From the NCBI GenBank assembly GCA_000799755.1, contig JUHI01000018.1, positions 62,001 to 126,000 on the forward strand: a stretch of DNA of 64,000 bases, in the 5' to 3' direction. Positions 29,060-37,657 of this stretch are shown piece after piece (within the stretch, counting starts at the first letter, position 1; each line of letters opens with the position of its first letter). Both the position numbers and the translations under genes were made by a program. The DNA comes from Martinezella tropici. GTDB taxonomy: Bacteria; Pseudomonadota; Alphaproteobacteria; Rhizobiales; Rhizobiaceae. The notes below the pieces were generated by a model that did not search any database, was not told where the DNA came from, and worked only from the letters and a program-made list of their open reading frames with translations.

Positions 29060-29085
29060 AGTGTCTTTACTATGATAAGGTCACT
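29060..29085. promoter_or_regulatory. Inverted repeat in the xre-epimerase gap
   Basis: AGTGTCTTT (29060-29068) and AAGGTCACT (29077-29085) are inverted copies with 7 of 9 matches and an 8-base centre. The site begins 7 bases from the regulator start and is a candidate operator. Confidence 0.45.
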
Positions 29086-29146
29086 ACTTTACCAGAATAA
29101 ACGATGAGCACAGATTTGTCTCCGACGAAATAAGGAGACAGTGCAT

Positions 29147-30043
29147 ATGCGTATATTCGTTACCGGTGCGACCGGAAATATCGGCTCGCATGTCGTCAGG
29201 GAGTTGATCGGAGCCGGCCATCAGGTGCTTGGTCTTTCCCGCTCGAAGGAAAAGGCGGTGGCGCTTGCCGCTGCTGGCGCCGAAGTCCTGCACGGCACGA
29301 TCGAGGATATGGAAATCCTGAAAAGCGGCGCCTCGCAGTCCGACGGCGTCATTCACCTTGCCTTCAACCACGACTTCTCAAGATTCGTCCAGAATTGCGA
29401 GGACGATCGCCGCGTGATCGCAACGCTTGCTTCCGCTCTTGCCGGCTCGTCACGTCCGCTGGTCATCACGTCCGGCACGCCGATCGCCAATACCATCCCC
29501 GGCGAGCCTGCCCGTGAAGACAATCCGATCGTCGGCTCCGACAAGCATCCGCGGGCGGCCACCGAGGAGGCGGGAATCTTGGCGAGCGAGATCGGCGTCA
29601 ACGTCTCCGTCGTACGGTTGCCGCAGGTGCACGATCCCGTCAGCCAGGGGCTCATCACGCCGTTGATCGAGATATTCAGGCAGAAGGGTGTTTGCGCCTA
29701 TATCGAAGACGGGCGCAACCGCTGGCCGGCGGCGCATTTTACCGATGTCGCGCGCCTCTATCGCCTCGTCGTCGAGCGCGCCGAGCCGAACGCGAAGTAT
29801 CATGCAGTTGCCGAAGAGGGCGTGACGATGCGCGATATTGCCGAAGTTCTCGGCCGCCGTCTGAAGCTGCCGGTCAAATCCGTCGGCCAGGGAGAGGTCC
29901 AGGAATATTTTGGCTGGCTCTCCATGTTCGCCACGCTGGACATGTTGGCTTCGAGCGCCAAGACGCGCCAGAAGCTTGGCTGGGAACCCACAGGCCCGAA
30001 GCTGCTCGACGATCTCGCCGAGCTACAGGTCTCCGCAGCGTGA
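29147..30043 (+). CDS. NAD-dependent epimerase/SDR-like oxidoreductase
   Basis: Extended SDR of 298 residues. The Rossmann motif is FVTGATGNIGSHVV at the N-terminus. The layout (LVITSGTP, later LPQVHDP, WPAAHFTDVARLYRLVVE) matches the group annotated as NAD-dependent epimerase or SDR a5-like, common in MmyB regulator pairs. The start is the ATG at 29147, 8 bases after AAGGAG; the GTG at 29141 is too close. A strong terminator follows. Confidence 0.85.
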   Translation: MRIFVTGATGNIGSHVVRELIGAGHQVLGLSRSKEKAVALAAAGAEVLHGTIEDMEILKSGASQSDGVIHLAFNHDFSRFVQNCEDDRRVIATLASALAGSSRPLVITSGTPIANTIPGEPAREDNPIVGSDKHPRAATEEAGILASEIGVNVSVVRLPQVHDPVSQGLITPLIEIFRQKGVCAYIEDGRNRWPAAHFTDVARLYRLVVERAEPNAKYHAVAEEGVTMRDIAEVLGRRLKLPVKSVGQGEVQEYFGWLSMFATLDMLASSAKTRQKLGWEPTGPKLLDDLAELQVSAA

Positions 30044-30094
30044 GACGTCCTCCATCTTTCTGATCCACCCGTGGATTGGAATCCGATCGCCTAT

Positions 30095-30126
30095 CGCCCG
30101 GCCGGCTTCATCGGCCGGGCGTTTGT
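30095..30126 (+). terminator. Rho-independent terminator after the epimerase-like gene
   Basis: CGCCCGGCCG-GCTTCAT-CGGCCGGGCG forms a perfect 10-base GC-rich stem followed by TTTGTC. It lies 52 bases after the stop. Confidence 0.75.
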
Positions 30127-30212
30127 CATCTGCAGGCGATCTTCCGTGCGGAATGCGTCAGGAAACAAAAGGATAGAGCGGTTTCTCGATTCGAAGAAAA
30201 GCGGAACTGCTC

Positions 30213-30839
30213 TTAGATGTAGCTCGTTCCGGCCAAGGCAGCATCGACGCCGCTAAAGCCGCGCTCCATGACGCTCAATAATATGGCTTCGGGCTTTCCC
30301 CTCTCGCGAAAGGCGCGCAAAGCTGCGCCATAGGCGGCCACCAGCACGGCCATCAGCATTGCGCCTGCAAGATGCGCATCGGCGTCGGAGCGCGGCCGGC
30401 CTGCCGCATCGGACAGCATTCTCGAGAGATCATCGGCAAGCGTCACCTGCAGCCCGCGCGCATGCGCCGTGAGCGTCGGGCTCTCCGTTACCATGCGCCA
30501 GAACTGGATGGGCCGCTCCGTGATCCTGAACAGGGGATGCTGCGTTTCCACCAGCCCGCGCATCAGCGTCTGGAATATGCGGACCGGCGGCTGCCCGCCG
30601 CGGTCGGCAAGCGCGTTGCGGACGAGCTCCCGTATTTCGTCTTCGCGATCGAAGACCAGATCTTCCTTGCGGCGGAAATAGTTAAAGACAGTCTTTCTGG
30701 CGACTTCAGCCTCGTCGGCGATATCGGCGACGGAGACCTTGTCGAAGCCGTGTTCGACGAACAGGCGCGTTGCGACGTCGGAGATCGCCTGACGCGTCAT
30801 CTCCTTCTTGCGGTCTCTGAGTTTGATTCGATTTGACAT
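30213..30839 (-). CDS. TetR/AcrR family transcriptional regulator
   Basis: Repressor of 208 residues. The helix-turn-helix is clear (AISDVATRLFVEHGFDKVSVADIADEAEVARKTVFNYFRRKEDL). The ATG at 30839 is used; the frame continues to 30917 but would then cover the paired operator sites. It is divergent from the aromatic-ring monooxygenase gene, its probable target. Confidence 0.9.
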   Translation of the reverse strand: MSNRIKLRDRKKEMTRQAISDVATRLFVEHGFDKVSVADIADEAEVARKTVFNYFRRKEDLVFDREDEIRELVRNALADRGGQPPVRIFQTLMRGLVETQHPLFRITERPIQFWRMVTESPTLTAHARGLQVTLADDLSRMLSDAAGRPRSDADAHLAGAMLMAVLVAAYGAALRAFRERGKPEAILLSVMERGFSGVDAALAGTSYI

Positions 30840-30846
30840 GCATATA

Positions 30847-30880
30847 TTTATACCATAAGTAAATTTATACTGAGTGTAAA
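30847..30880. promoter_or_regulatory. Two abutting 17-base TetR operator sites
   Basis: TTTATACCATAAGTAAA (30847-30863) is followed directly by TTTATACTGAGTGTAAA (30864-30880). The second is a near-perfect palindrome, mismatched at one symmetric pair besides the centre. The first shares its TTTATAC and TAAA ends. The pair lies 8 bases upstream of the TetR start. Confidence 0.65.
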
Positions 30881-31056
30881 AATCGTGATCCGATGATGAA
30901 ATCGGTGAAATTTGCACAGGTCAGAAGGGCTTGGTCCTGTGATCGAACCGTTGCCGTTCGAACAGGGCGGCCATGTCCAATGATTTGCACCGGCTGAGGA
31001 TGATCGAGGCCGGCGTGTCGCGCACCTTGGGTGACGCTTGCTTGAGGAATTATGTC

Positions 31057-32601
31057 TTGATCTATGATGTCGTGATCGCCGGCGGCGGACCCGTCGGCTT
31101 GTTTCTTGCCTGCGAATTGCGTCTTGCGGATCTCTCCGTCTTGGTGCTGGAGCAGGCGCCGGACCCGCGCTCGCCCTTGAAGCGCCTTCCGTTCGGCATG
31201 CGCGGCCTTTCGGCGCCGACTCTCGAAGCCTTCTATCGCCGCGGCCTGTTGAGCGATGTCGCCGCGCCCAAGCCCGCAAAGGATGCCTCGGATGGCGGCA
31301 CGTCGCCTGCCGCCCACTGGATGCATCAGTCGCGCCGCCCGGGCGGCCATTTCGCCGGCATCCAGTTCTTTTCCGATAAGATCGACGCTGCGAAATGGCC
31401 CTATCGCCTGCCGAGCCCGGCCGGCACGAGCTTGATGGTCGAGATGGAAAATCTCGAAACTATCCTTGCCGCCCGCGCGGAGACCTTGGGCGCCGAAATC
31501 AGGCGCGGCCTCGGTGTCGAGGGCTTCGACCAGTCGGATGAAGGCGTCATTATCCGCGCCGGAGCCGAGACCTTCCGCGGGCGCTGGCTCGTCGGCTGCG
31601 ATGGCGGCCGCAGCACCGTTCGCAAGGCCGGTGGCTTCGAGTTCGTCGGCACAGCCCCCGAATTCACCGGCTATTCCGCCGAAATCGAGATGGCGGAACC
31701 GGACCGGTTTGATCCCGGTCGCCATTACACCGCGACGGGCATGTACACGTTTTCGCCGCCGGGAACGATCTCGATGGTCGACTTCGATGGCGGCGCCTTC
31801 CACCGGGCTCAGCCGATCACTCTCGAGCACGTGCAGGCTGTGCTCCGCCGCATCTCCGGCACTGATGTCACCGTGACGGCGCTTAAACTTGTCACCACAT
31901 GGACGGATCGTGCCTACCAGGCGACCACCTATCGCAGGGGGAGAGTGTTGCTTGCGGGCGATGCCGCGCACATCCATTCCCCCTTGGGCGGCCAAGGTCT
32001 CAACCTTGGTCTGGGCGACGCGATGAATCTCGGATGGAAGCTTGCCGCGACCATCCGGGGCGATGCGCCGGACGGCTTGCTCGACACCTATTCGAGCGAG
32101 CGGCACCCTGTCGGCGCGCAAGTGCTCGACTGGTCGCGTGCGCAGGTCGCGCTCATGCGGCCAAGCCCTAGCTCGCGTGCGCTCGAAGCCGTCATCCGCG
32201 ACCTTATAGATACGCGCGACGGCGCGACCTATTTCGCCGAACGCGTCTGGGGCGTTTCGCTCCGCTACGATCTTGGCGGTACCAACCCGCTGGTGGGCCG
32301 CAGTGCCCCTGATTTCGAACTGGCCGACGGGACGAAGCTTGGCGACCACCTCGGAAGGGGCAGAGGTCTGTTGCTGGATTTCGATGGCAGCGCACCGCTT
32401 GGAGCGCTTGCGGACCGCTGGAGTGACCGGATCGCTTACGTCGCGAGCGACGCCAAGGATCGGCTGGGCGTCAGCGCCCTGCTCGTGCGGCCCGACGGGT
32501 TCGTTGCCTGGGCCGGTGAAGATGGGCTCGATATTGACGAAGCTGAACAGGCCGCGTCGCAATGGTTTGGTGAGCCTGGCAAGGAGCGCGCATCTGCCTG
32601 A
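31057..32601 (+). CDS. FAD-dependent monooxygenase (PheA/TfdB family)
   Basis: Aromatic-ring hydroxylase of the class A flavoprotein type, about 514 residues. The FAD-binding GxGxxG is DVVIAGGGPVGLFLACEL at the N-terminus. The DG motif is WLVGCDGGRSTVRK and the GD motif is AGDAAHIHSPLGGQGLNLG. A thioredoxin-like tail follows, as in phenol hydroxylases. I use the TTG at 31057, 8 bases after GAGGA, because the usual family start is here; the ATG at 30973 would add 28 atypical residues. It is probably repressed by the divergent TetR protein. The aromatic substrate is unknown. Confidence 0.85.
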   Translation: MIYDVVIAGGGPVGLFLACELRLADLSVLVLEQAPDPRSPLKRLPFGMRGLSAPTLEAFYRRGLLSDVAAPKPAKDASDGGTSPAAHWMHQSRRPGGHFAGIQFFSDKIDAAKWPYRLPSPAGTSLMVEMENLETILAARAETLGAEIRRGLGVEGFDQSDEGVIIRAGAETFRGRWLVGCDGGRSTVRKAGGFEFVGTAPEFTGYSAEIEMAEPDRFDPGRHYTATGMYTFSPPGTISMVDFDGGAFHRAQPITLEHVQAVLRRISGTDVTVTALKLVTTWTDRAYQATTYRRGRVLLAGDAAHIHSPLGGQGLNLGLGDAMNLGWKLAATIRGDAPDGLLDTYSSERHPVGAQVLDWSRAQVALMRPSPSSRALEAVIRDLIDTRDGATYFAERVWGVSLRYDLGGTNPLVGRSAPDFELADGTKLGDHLGRGRGLLLDFDGSAPLGALADRWSDRIAYVASDAKDRLGVSALLVRPDGFVAWAGEDGLDIDEAEQAASQWFGEPGKERASA

Positions 32602-32933
32602 TAAGAGGCGTGCCGCGTTGCCTGCGCCAGGGAATGGTGTGGAGTGGTGGGTGAGCATGAAGCCTGCGTGCAAGGCATGAGGCAGTGGCAAGAGGCCGAT
32701 ACCCAAAGGCCTCAACCTCGCGCAGATGGTTCGAGGTGGCTCGTGGAAGAGATATCGTGACGTCGCTTCGCATAGCGTCTCGAGTACCTCTGCCTCGCAA
32801 TCTCCGATCAGATCTGTTTGCTGTTGCAGGCGCGATGCAAGATGAGAAGTTCGCGCCGGTCGCAATGAACACTGCAGCGCTTGAACAAACGAAGTTCGAA
32901 TAAGACGGAAAATCAGTGGTTTGATAAAAAGAA
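32602..32933. other. Intergenic region without a recognised gene
   Basis: This 332-base gap lies between the monooxygenase gene and tRNA-Ser. Open frames exist on both strands (for example 32685-32903), but none has a good ribosome-binding site or recognisable protein content. No terminator or repeat was recognised. Confidence 0.5.
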
Positions 32934-33023
32934 TGGCGGACAAGGTGGGATTCGAACCCACGGTACGCTTTCACGCACACACGCGTTCCAGGCGTGCGCC
33001 TTAAACCACTCGGCCACCTGTCC
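32934..33023 (-). tRNA. tRNA-Ser (anticodon GGA)
   Basis: A 90-base tRNA including an encoded CCA. The acceptor stem is GGACAGG paired with CTTGTCC. The anticodon stem CACGC/GCGTG encloses the loop CTGGAAC with anticodon GGA. A long variable arm typical of class II tRNAs follows, then the T-loop GGTTCGAATCC. It reads UCC and UCU serine codons. Confidence 0.96.
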
Positions 33024-33258
33024 TTCTTTGGCGTTTCGCACCCGTTAGGGACGCAAATCGTCGGAACGGCGCGATATATACCGATGAATTCTGAGCAATC
33101 AACCCGAATCTGACAGATTTTTGACTTATCGGCGGAAAACTCCGAATCTCCACCCCATTGCGCTTGTTTCGCGCACAACTTATCTAAGAAGGCAGATGGG
33201 GCGGCGTAAGACCGGTCGGCCCGTAAAGGCCGGGCGTAATGAGTATCCGGAGGAGTTC

Positions 33259-33576
33259 ATGCGTTTCCTGTTGCGTTTTGCGAGCCTTGTCGCGCTGGTG
33301 GTGGCAGTTATCGCCGGCACGATCGATTCCATTCAGTCCGTTGCCGCCTCGGCGGTTGTCATGACCCCGATGGGCGATGCCTGGAACGATGTCAGCCCGT
33401 CGTCGCTGGCGAGCCTTCGCTCTGCGGTCGCCTATTATGTCCATCCGCGCTTTTACGACACGGCGATGCAATGGCTGCTGTTTCAGCCCGCTTTCGCCGT
33501 CTTCCTGGTGCTCTCGCTGCTTCTGTGGATGGTGGGATACAAGCGCCAGCCCGCGGCGGGTCGTTTCAGCGCCTGA
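33259..33576 (+). CDS. Small membrane protein of unknown function
   Basis: A 105-residue protein with an N-terminal hydrophobic segment (LLRFASLVALVVAVIAG) and a second one near the end (FAVFLVLSLLLWMVGY), joined by a hydrophilic loop with Trp, His and Tyr. The ATG at 33259 follows GGAGGAG, and the longer open frame upstream has no such signal. It resembles unnamed conserved rhizobial proteins, but no function can be given. Confidence 0.7.
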   Translation: MRFLLRFASLVALVVAVIAGTIDSIQSVAASAVVMTPMGDAWNDVSPSSLASLRSAVAYYVHPRFYDTAMQWLLFQPAFAVFLVLSLLLWMVGYKRQPAAGRFSA

Positions 33577-33948
33577 CGGGTCCGATGGGTGCCTCTCGGG
33601 CCTGTGCCACTCTGGGATTTCGATGTCTTTCGACGGCCTCTGGCCGGTGGCTTGTTGCAGGGCCGCGACGGGTGGTGCTAGCGGTTGTAGCGGGCTGACG
33701 GGCGGCCTTTCTGGCCAATAAAATTGCAGTTTTGGGCCGAAATTGTTTAAAAAAAGGGTCACTTGGGCGGGTTTTCACCAATTCCCACAAATCTTTACCA
33801 ACTGAAAAATTTCTCGTGAATTTTTCATGCAGCCATGCAAGGATGCGCGCCAGCTTGGCCTCGGGGGAGGTCGGCAGTTCCGCAGACATGTCCGATCAAC
33901 GGGCTTGCGGGAGGACCCAACAAGATAGAAACAACAGGGCTGCACCAC
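33577..33948. other. Long leader/promoter region of the nucleoside uptake operon
   Basis: A 372-base gap before the BMP-type binding-protein gene. It becomes AT-rich from about 33715 and contains a 25-base inverted repeat at 33803-33827. The last 120 bases are GC-rich and could fold strongly, but I do not recognise a known riboswitch class there. Confidence 0.5.
33803..33827. promoter_or_regulatory. AT-rich inverted repeat upstream of the nucleoside transporter
   Basis: TGAAAAATT-TCTCGTG-AATTTTTCA has perfect 9-base arms and a 7-base centre. It lies about 120 bases before the binding-protein gene and is a candidate operator for a nucleoside-responsive regulator, none of which is encoded nearby. 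Confidence 0.55.
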
Positions 33949-34944
33949 ATGAAAAAATCCCTTTTGACCCTTTTCGCCTTGGCTGCCATGTCGGCAACGG
34001 CGCTTGCGGCCGACATCAAGCCGGCAATCGTTTACGGAACCGGCGGCAAGTTCGACAAGTCCTTCAACGAAGCCGCCTATAACGGCGCCGAAAAGTTCAA
34101 GAAGGAAACCGGTATCGCCTACCGCGATTTTGAGCCGACGGGCGACACCCAGGGCGAACAGGCGCTGCGCAACTTCGCCAGCAAGGGCTTCAATCCGGTT
34201 ATCGCCGTCTCTTTCGCCTGGACCTCCGCCCTTCAGAAGGTTGCTGCCGAATACCCGAAGACCGAATTCGTCCTGATCGACGACAGCCTCGATCTGCCGA
34301 ACGTTCGCTCCGTCAAGTTCAAGGAAAATGAAGGTTCCTACCTCGCCGGCGTCATGGCTGCCATTGCGTCGAAGACCGGCAAGGTCGGTTTCGTCGGGGG
34401 CATGGACATTCCGCTGATCCGCAAGTTCGAATGCGGCTACGAACTCGGCGCCCGCGCCACCAACCCGAAGATCGAAGTCTTCCAGAACATGACCGGGACG
34501 ACCGGTGCTGCCTGGAACGACCCGGTTCGCGGCGGCGAGCTCACCAAGAACCAGATAGACCAGGGCGCCGACGTTGTCTACGCAGCTGCGGGCGCGACCG
34601 GCCTCGGCGTGCTGCAGACGGCTGCCGACAACAAGAAGCTGTCGATCGGCGTGGACTCCAACCAGAACTACCTGCATCCGGGTTCGGTTCTGACCTCCGT
34701 CGTTAAGCGCGTCGACCTCGCGGTCTACAACGCCTTCAGCGATGCCAAGAACGGCAAGTTCACGCCCGGCATCCAGAACCTCGGCCTGAAGGAAGATGGC
34801 GTCACCGTTGCCATCGATGACAACAACAAGCCGCTCGTCACCCCGGAAATGCAGGCTGCCGTCGACAAGGCGCGGGCCGATATCATCGCTGGCACCATCA
34901 AGGTCCACGACTATCTGACCGACAACGCCTGCCCGAAGAACTGA
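33949..34944 (+). CDS. BMP family ABC transporter substrate-binding protein
   Basis: Periplasmic nucleoside-binding protein of the BMP/PnrA family, 331 residues. A signal peptide (KKSLLTLFALAAMSATALA) is cleaved before ADIKP. There is no lipobox. Family features are VYGTGGKFDKSFNEAAYNGA near the mature start and KVGFVGGMDIPLI in the middle. The frame is open upstream, but that part has no signal peptide or ribosome-binding site. It heads the uptake operon and is followed by a strong terminator before the ATPase gene. Confidence 0.92.
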   Translation: MKKSLLTLFALAAMSATALAADIKPAIVYGTGGKFDKSFNEAAYNGAEKFKKETGIAYRDFEPTGDTQGEQALRNFASKGFNPVIAVSFAWTSALQKVAAEYPKTEFVLIDDSLDLPNVRSVKFKENEGSYLAGVMAAIASKTGKVGFVGGMDIPLIRKFECGYELGARATNPKIEVFQNMTGTTGAAWNDPVRGGELTKNQIDQGADVVYAAAGATGLGVLQTAADNKKLSIGVDSNQNYLHPGSVLTSVVKRVDLAVYNAFSDAKNGKFTPGIQNLGLKEDGVTVAIDDNNKPLVTPEMQAAVDKARADIIAGTIKVHDYLTDNACPKN

Positions 34945-34952
34945 TATGAAAC

Positions 34953-34994
34953 AAGGGCGTATGACGAAGCAAAAACGTCATACGCCCTTTTCTT
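34953..34994 (+). terminator. Strong intrinsic terminator between binding protein and ATPase genes
   Basis: AAGGGCGTATGACG (34953-34966) pairs perfectly with CGTCATACGCCCTT (34976-34989) across a 9-base loop, followed by TTTCTT. It is probably a partial terminator that lowers expression of the ATPase and permease genes relative to the binding protein. Confidence 0.88.
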
Positions 34995-35024
34995 ATCCGG
35001 AATCCGGTTTCTGGAGCCCCTATT

Positions 35025-36536
35025 GTGAGCCAATCACCTGCCATCGAGCTCGTGGGCATCGACAAAAAGTTCGGTGCTGTCCACGCCAATAAAGATATCA
35101 ACCTGACCGTCGCCAAAGGTTCGATCCACGGGGTCATCGGCGAAAACGGTGCCGGGAAATCGACTCTGATGTCGATCCTCTACGGCTTCTATCAGGCTGA
35201 CAGCGGCGAGATCCGCATCAACGGCAATCCGATCGCCATCCGAGACAGCCAGACGGCTATCGCCGCCGGCATCGGCATGGTGCACCAGCATTTCATGCTG
35301 GTAGACAATTTTACTGTCCTCGAAAACGTCATGCTGGGCGCCGAAGGCGGCGCGCTGCTTGCCAAGGGCGTCGCCGCCACGCGCGCCGAGCTTGGCCGGC
35401 TGGAGAAGGATTACGGCCTGGAGGTCGATCCGGACGCGCTGATCGAAGAGCTGCCCGTCGGCCAGCAGCAGCGGGTCGAGATCCTGAAGGCGATGTATCG
35501 CGGCGCCGAGATCCTCATCCTCGATGAGCCCACGGGCGTTCTGACGCCCGCCGAGGCCGACAATCTCTTCCGCATCCTTCGCGTGCTGCGCGATCAGGGC
35601 AAGACGATCATCCTCATCACCCATAAGCTGCGCGAGATCATGGCGATCACCGATACGGTGTCGGTCATGCGCCGCGGCGAGATGGTCGCGACCCGCAAGA
35701 CCGCCGAGACCACCGTCGAGGAACTGGCCGAACTGATGGTCGGCCGCCGGGTGTTGCTTCGCGTCGAAAAGGGCGCCCCCAATCCGGGCGATGTCCTCTT
35801 GTCGGTGCGCAACCTCACCGTCAAGGACGGCCGTGGCGTCACCATGGTCGACAATGTTTCTTTCGACGTCCGTGCCGGCGAGATCGTCGGCATTGCCGGC
35901 GTTGCAGGCAACGGCCAGTCCGAGTTGCTGGAAGCCATCGCCGGCATCCGTAAGCCGGCATCAGGCGAAATCCTGCTGTACGGCAAGCCGATCGGCAATG
36001 CGGACCCCGCAGCGCTTCGCGAGCTCGGCCTTGCCCATATCCCGGAAGATCGCCATCACATGGGCCTCGTCCTCAAGTTCGAGGAATATGAGAATTCCAT
36101 GCTCGGCTATCACCGCGATCGCAAGTACGGACGTGGTGGAATGCTCGATCTCGATGCCATGCGCAAGGATGCCATCGAGAAGATCGAGAAATACGATATC
36201 CGCCCGCCGAACGCGCGGCTGAAGACGGCCAACTTCTCCGGCGGCAACCAGCAGAAGATCGTCGTTGCCCGCGAGATCGAGCGCGATCCGAAGGCACTGC
36301 TGATCGGTCAGCCGACGCGCGGCGTCGACATCGGCGCCATCGAGTTCATCCATCGCCGCATCATCGAGATGCGCGACGCCGGCAAGGCCATCCTGCTGGT
36401 CTCGGTGGAGCTGGATGAGATCCGTGCGCTTTCGGACCGTATCCTTGTCATGTTCGCCGGCCACATCGTCGGTGAAAAGTCGGCTGAGGCCGGTGAACAA
36501 ACACTCGGCCTGATGATGGCCGGCATTGCCGCGTGA
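35025..36536 (+). CDS. Nucleoside ABC transporter ATP-binding protein
   Basis: ATPase with two fused nucleotide-binding domains, 503 residues, of the YufO/RbsA-like type used with BMP proteins. The first domain has Walker A GENGAGKST and ILDEPTGVLTP. The second has the degenerate Walker A GVAGNGQSE and a signature FSGGNQQK, as is usual in this family, so the two sites are probably not equivalent. The start is GTG, after CTGGAG. The next gene begins 7 bases downstream. Confidence 0.92.
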   Translation: MSQSPAIELVGIDKKFGAVHANKDINLTVAKGSIHGVIGENGAGKSTLMSILYGFYQADSGEIRINGNPIAIRDSQTAIAAGIGMVHQHFMLVDNFTVLENVMLGAEGGALLAKGVAATRAELGRLEKDYGLEVDPDALIEELPVGQQQRVEILKAMYRGAEILILDEPTGVLTPAEADNLFRILRVLRDQGKTIILITHKLREIMAITDTVSVMRRGEMVATRKTAETTVEELAELMVGRRVLLRVEKGAPNPGDVLLSVRNLTVKDGRGVTMVDNVSFDVRAGEIVGIAGVAGNGQSELLEAIAGIRKPASGEILLYGKPIGNADPAALRELGLAHIPEDRHHMGLVLKFEEYENSMLGYHRDRKYGRGGMLDLDAMRKDAIEKIEKYDIRPPNARLKTANFSGGNQQKIVVAREIERDPKALLIGQPTRGVDIGAIEFIHRRIIEMRDAGKAILLVSVELDEIRALSDRILVMFAGHIVGEKSAEAGEQTLGLMMAGIAA

Positions 36537-36543
36537 GGCCTCG

Positions 36544-37647
36544 ATGAGTACCGCTTCCGTTCCGCTCCCCAATTGGATCACCTACGGCCTGATCCCGCTT
36601 CTCAACCTGATCGTCGCTTTTCTGATATCGGGCCTCGTCGTCTGGTTCATCGGCGAGAGCCCGCTCGATGCGCTCGTCCTGCTGTTGCAGGGAGCGCTTG
36701 GTAGCGGCGAAGGCATCGGCTTTACGCTCTATTATGCGACGAGCTTCATCTTCACCGGCCTGTCGGTCGCGGTCGCCATCCATGCCGGCCTGTTCAACAT
36801 CGGCTCGGAAGGCCAGGCCTATGTCGGCGGCCTCGGCTGTGCCCTCGTGGCGTTGACGCTCGACCACTATGTGCCCTGGTATGTGACGATGCCGTTTGCC
36901 GTCATCGGCGCGGCGATCTTCGGGGCGCTCTGGGCCTTCATTCCCGCATGGCTACAGGCAAAGCGCGGCAGCCACGTCGTCATCACGACAATCATGTTCA
37001 ACTTCATCGCATCGGCAATGATGAACTTCCTGCTGGTGCACATCTTGATTGTTCCGGGCAAGATGGCGCCGGAAACCCGCACCTTCCTCGAGGGCGGTCA
37101 GCTGCCCAAGCTCGGCTGGCTGATGGATATGTTCGGCTCGACCATCGGTGCCGCACCGCTCAACGTGTCCTTCCTGATCGCGCTGGTCATGTGCTTCCTC
37201 GTCTGGGTGCTCGTCTGGCGCACGAAGCTCGGCTATGAAATGCGCACGCTCGGCCTCAGCCCGACGGCTGCGGTCTATGCCGGTATTCCCTATGCCCGCA
37301 CGGTCATCATCGCCATGCTGATTTCGGGCGGCCTTGCCGGCATGATGTCGCTCAATCCCGTCATGGGATCGTCCGCGCGCCTGCAGGTGGAGTTCGTGCT
37401 CGGCGCCGGCTTTGTCGGCATCGCCGTATCGCTGATGGGCCGCAATCATCCGGTGGGCATCATCCTGGCGGCGATCCTGTTCGGCATCCTCTATCAGGGC
37501 GGCGATGCGCTGTCCTTCGACATGCCGAACATCACGCGCGACATGATCGTGGTGATCCAGGGTCTCGTCATCCTGTTTGCCGGTGCGCTCGAATACATGT
37601 TCCGCCCTGCGCTCGTGCGCATCTACCAGCAATTCGCCAGGACGTGA
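36544..37647 (+). CDS. Nucleoside ABC transporter permease (first subunit)
   Basis: BPD_transp_2-type permease of 367 residues, like YufP/NupP. About ten hydrophobic helices are visible, including LIPLLNLIVAFLISGLVVWF and GLFNIGSEGQAYVGGL, the latter a conserved BMP-permease motif. The ATG at 36544 follows GAGG; 6 codons upstream to 36526 are not needed. It works with the second permease as a heterodimer. Confidence 0.92.
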   Translation: MSTASVPLPNWITYGLIPLLNLIVAFLISGLVVWFIGESPLDALVLLLQGALGSGEGIGFTLYYATSFIFTGLSVAVAIHAGLFNIGSEGQAYVGGLGCALVALTLDHYVPWYVTMPFAVIGAAIFGALWAFIPAWLQAKRGSHVVITTIMFNFIASAMMNFLLVHILIVPGKMAPETRTFLEGGQLPKLGWLMDMFGSTIGAAPLNVSFLIALVMCFLVWVLVWRTKLGYEMRTLGLSPTAAVYAGIPYARTVIIAMLISGGLAGMMSLNPVMGSSARLQVEFVLGAGFVGIAVSLMGRNHPVGIILAAILFGILYQGGDALSFDMPNITRDMIVVIQGLVILFAGALEYMFRPALVRIYQQFART

Positions 37648-37657
37648 GGATCGGACG

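Noticed and set aside
32685..32903. A 72-codon frame between the monooxygenase and the tRNA
   Set aside because: It has no ribosome-binding site, no domain and a composition like non-coding sequence.
30865..32961. A 698-codon open frame on the minus strand
   Set aside because: It is antisense to the monooxygenase gene, which has clear FAD motifs; the long frame is a by-product of GC-rich codon use.
32934..33023. Genomic island integrated at tRNA-Ser, with the accessory region 12-32.6 kb lying on its 3-prime side
   Set aside because: No repeat of the tRNA 3-prime end was found elsewhere in the window, and no integrase or other mobility gene is present.
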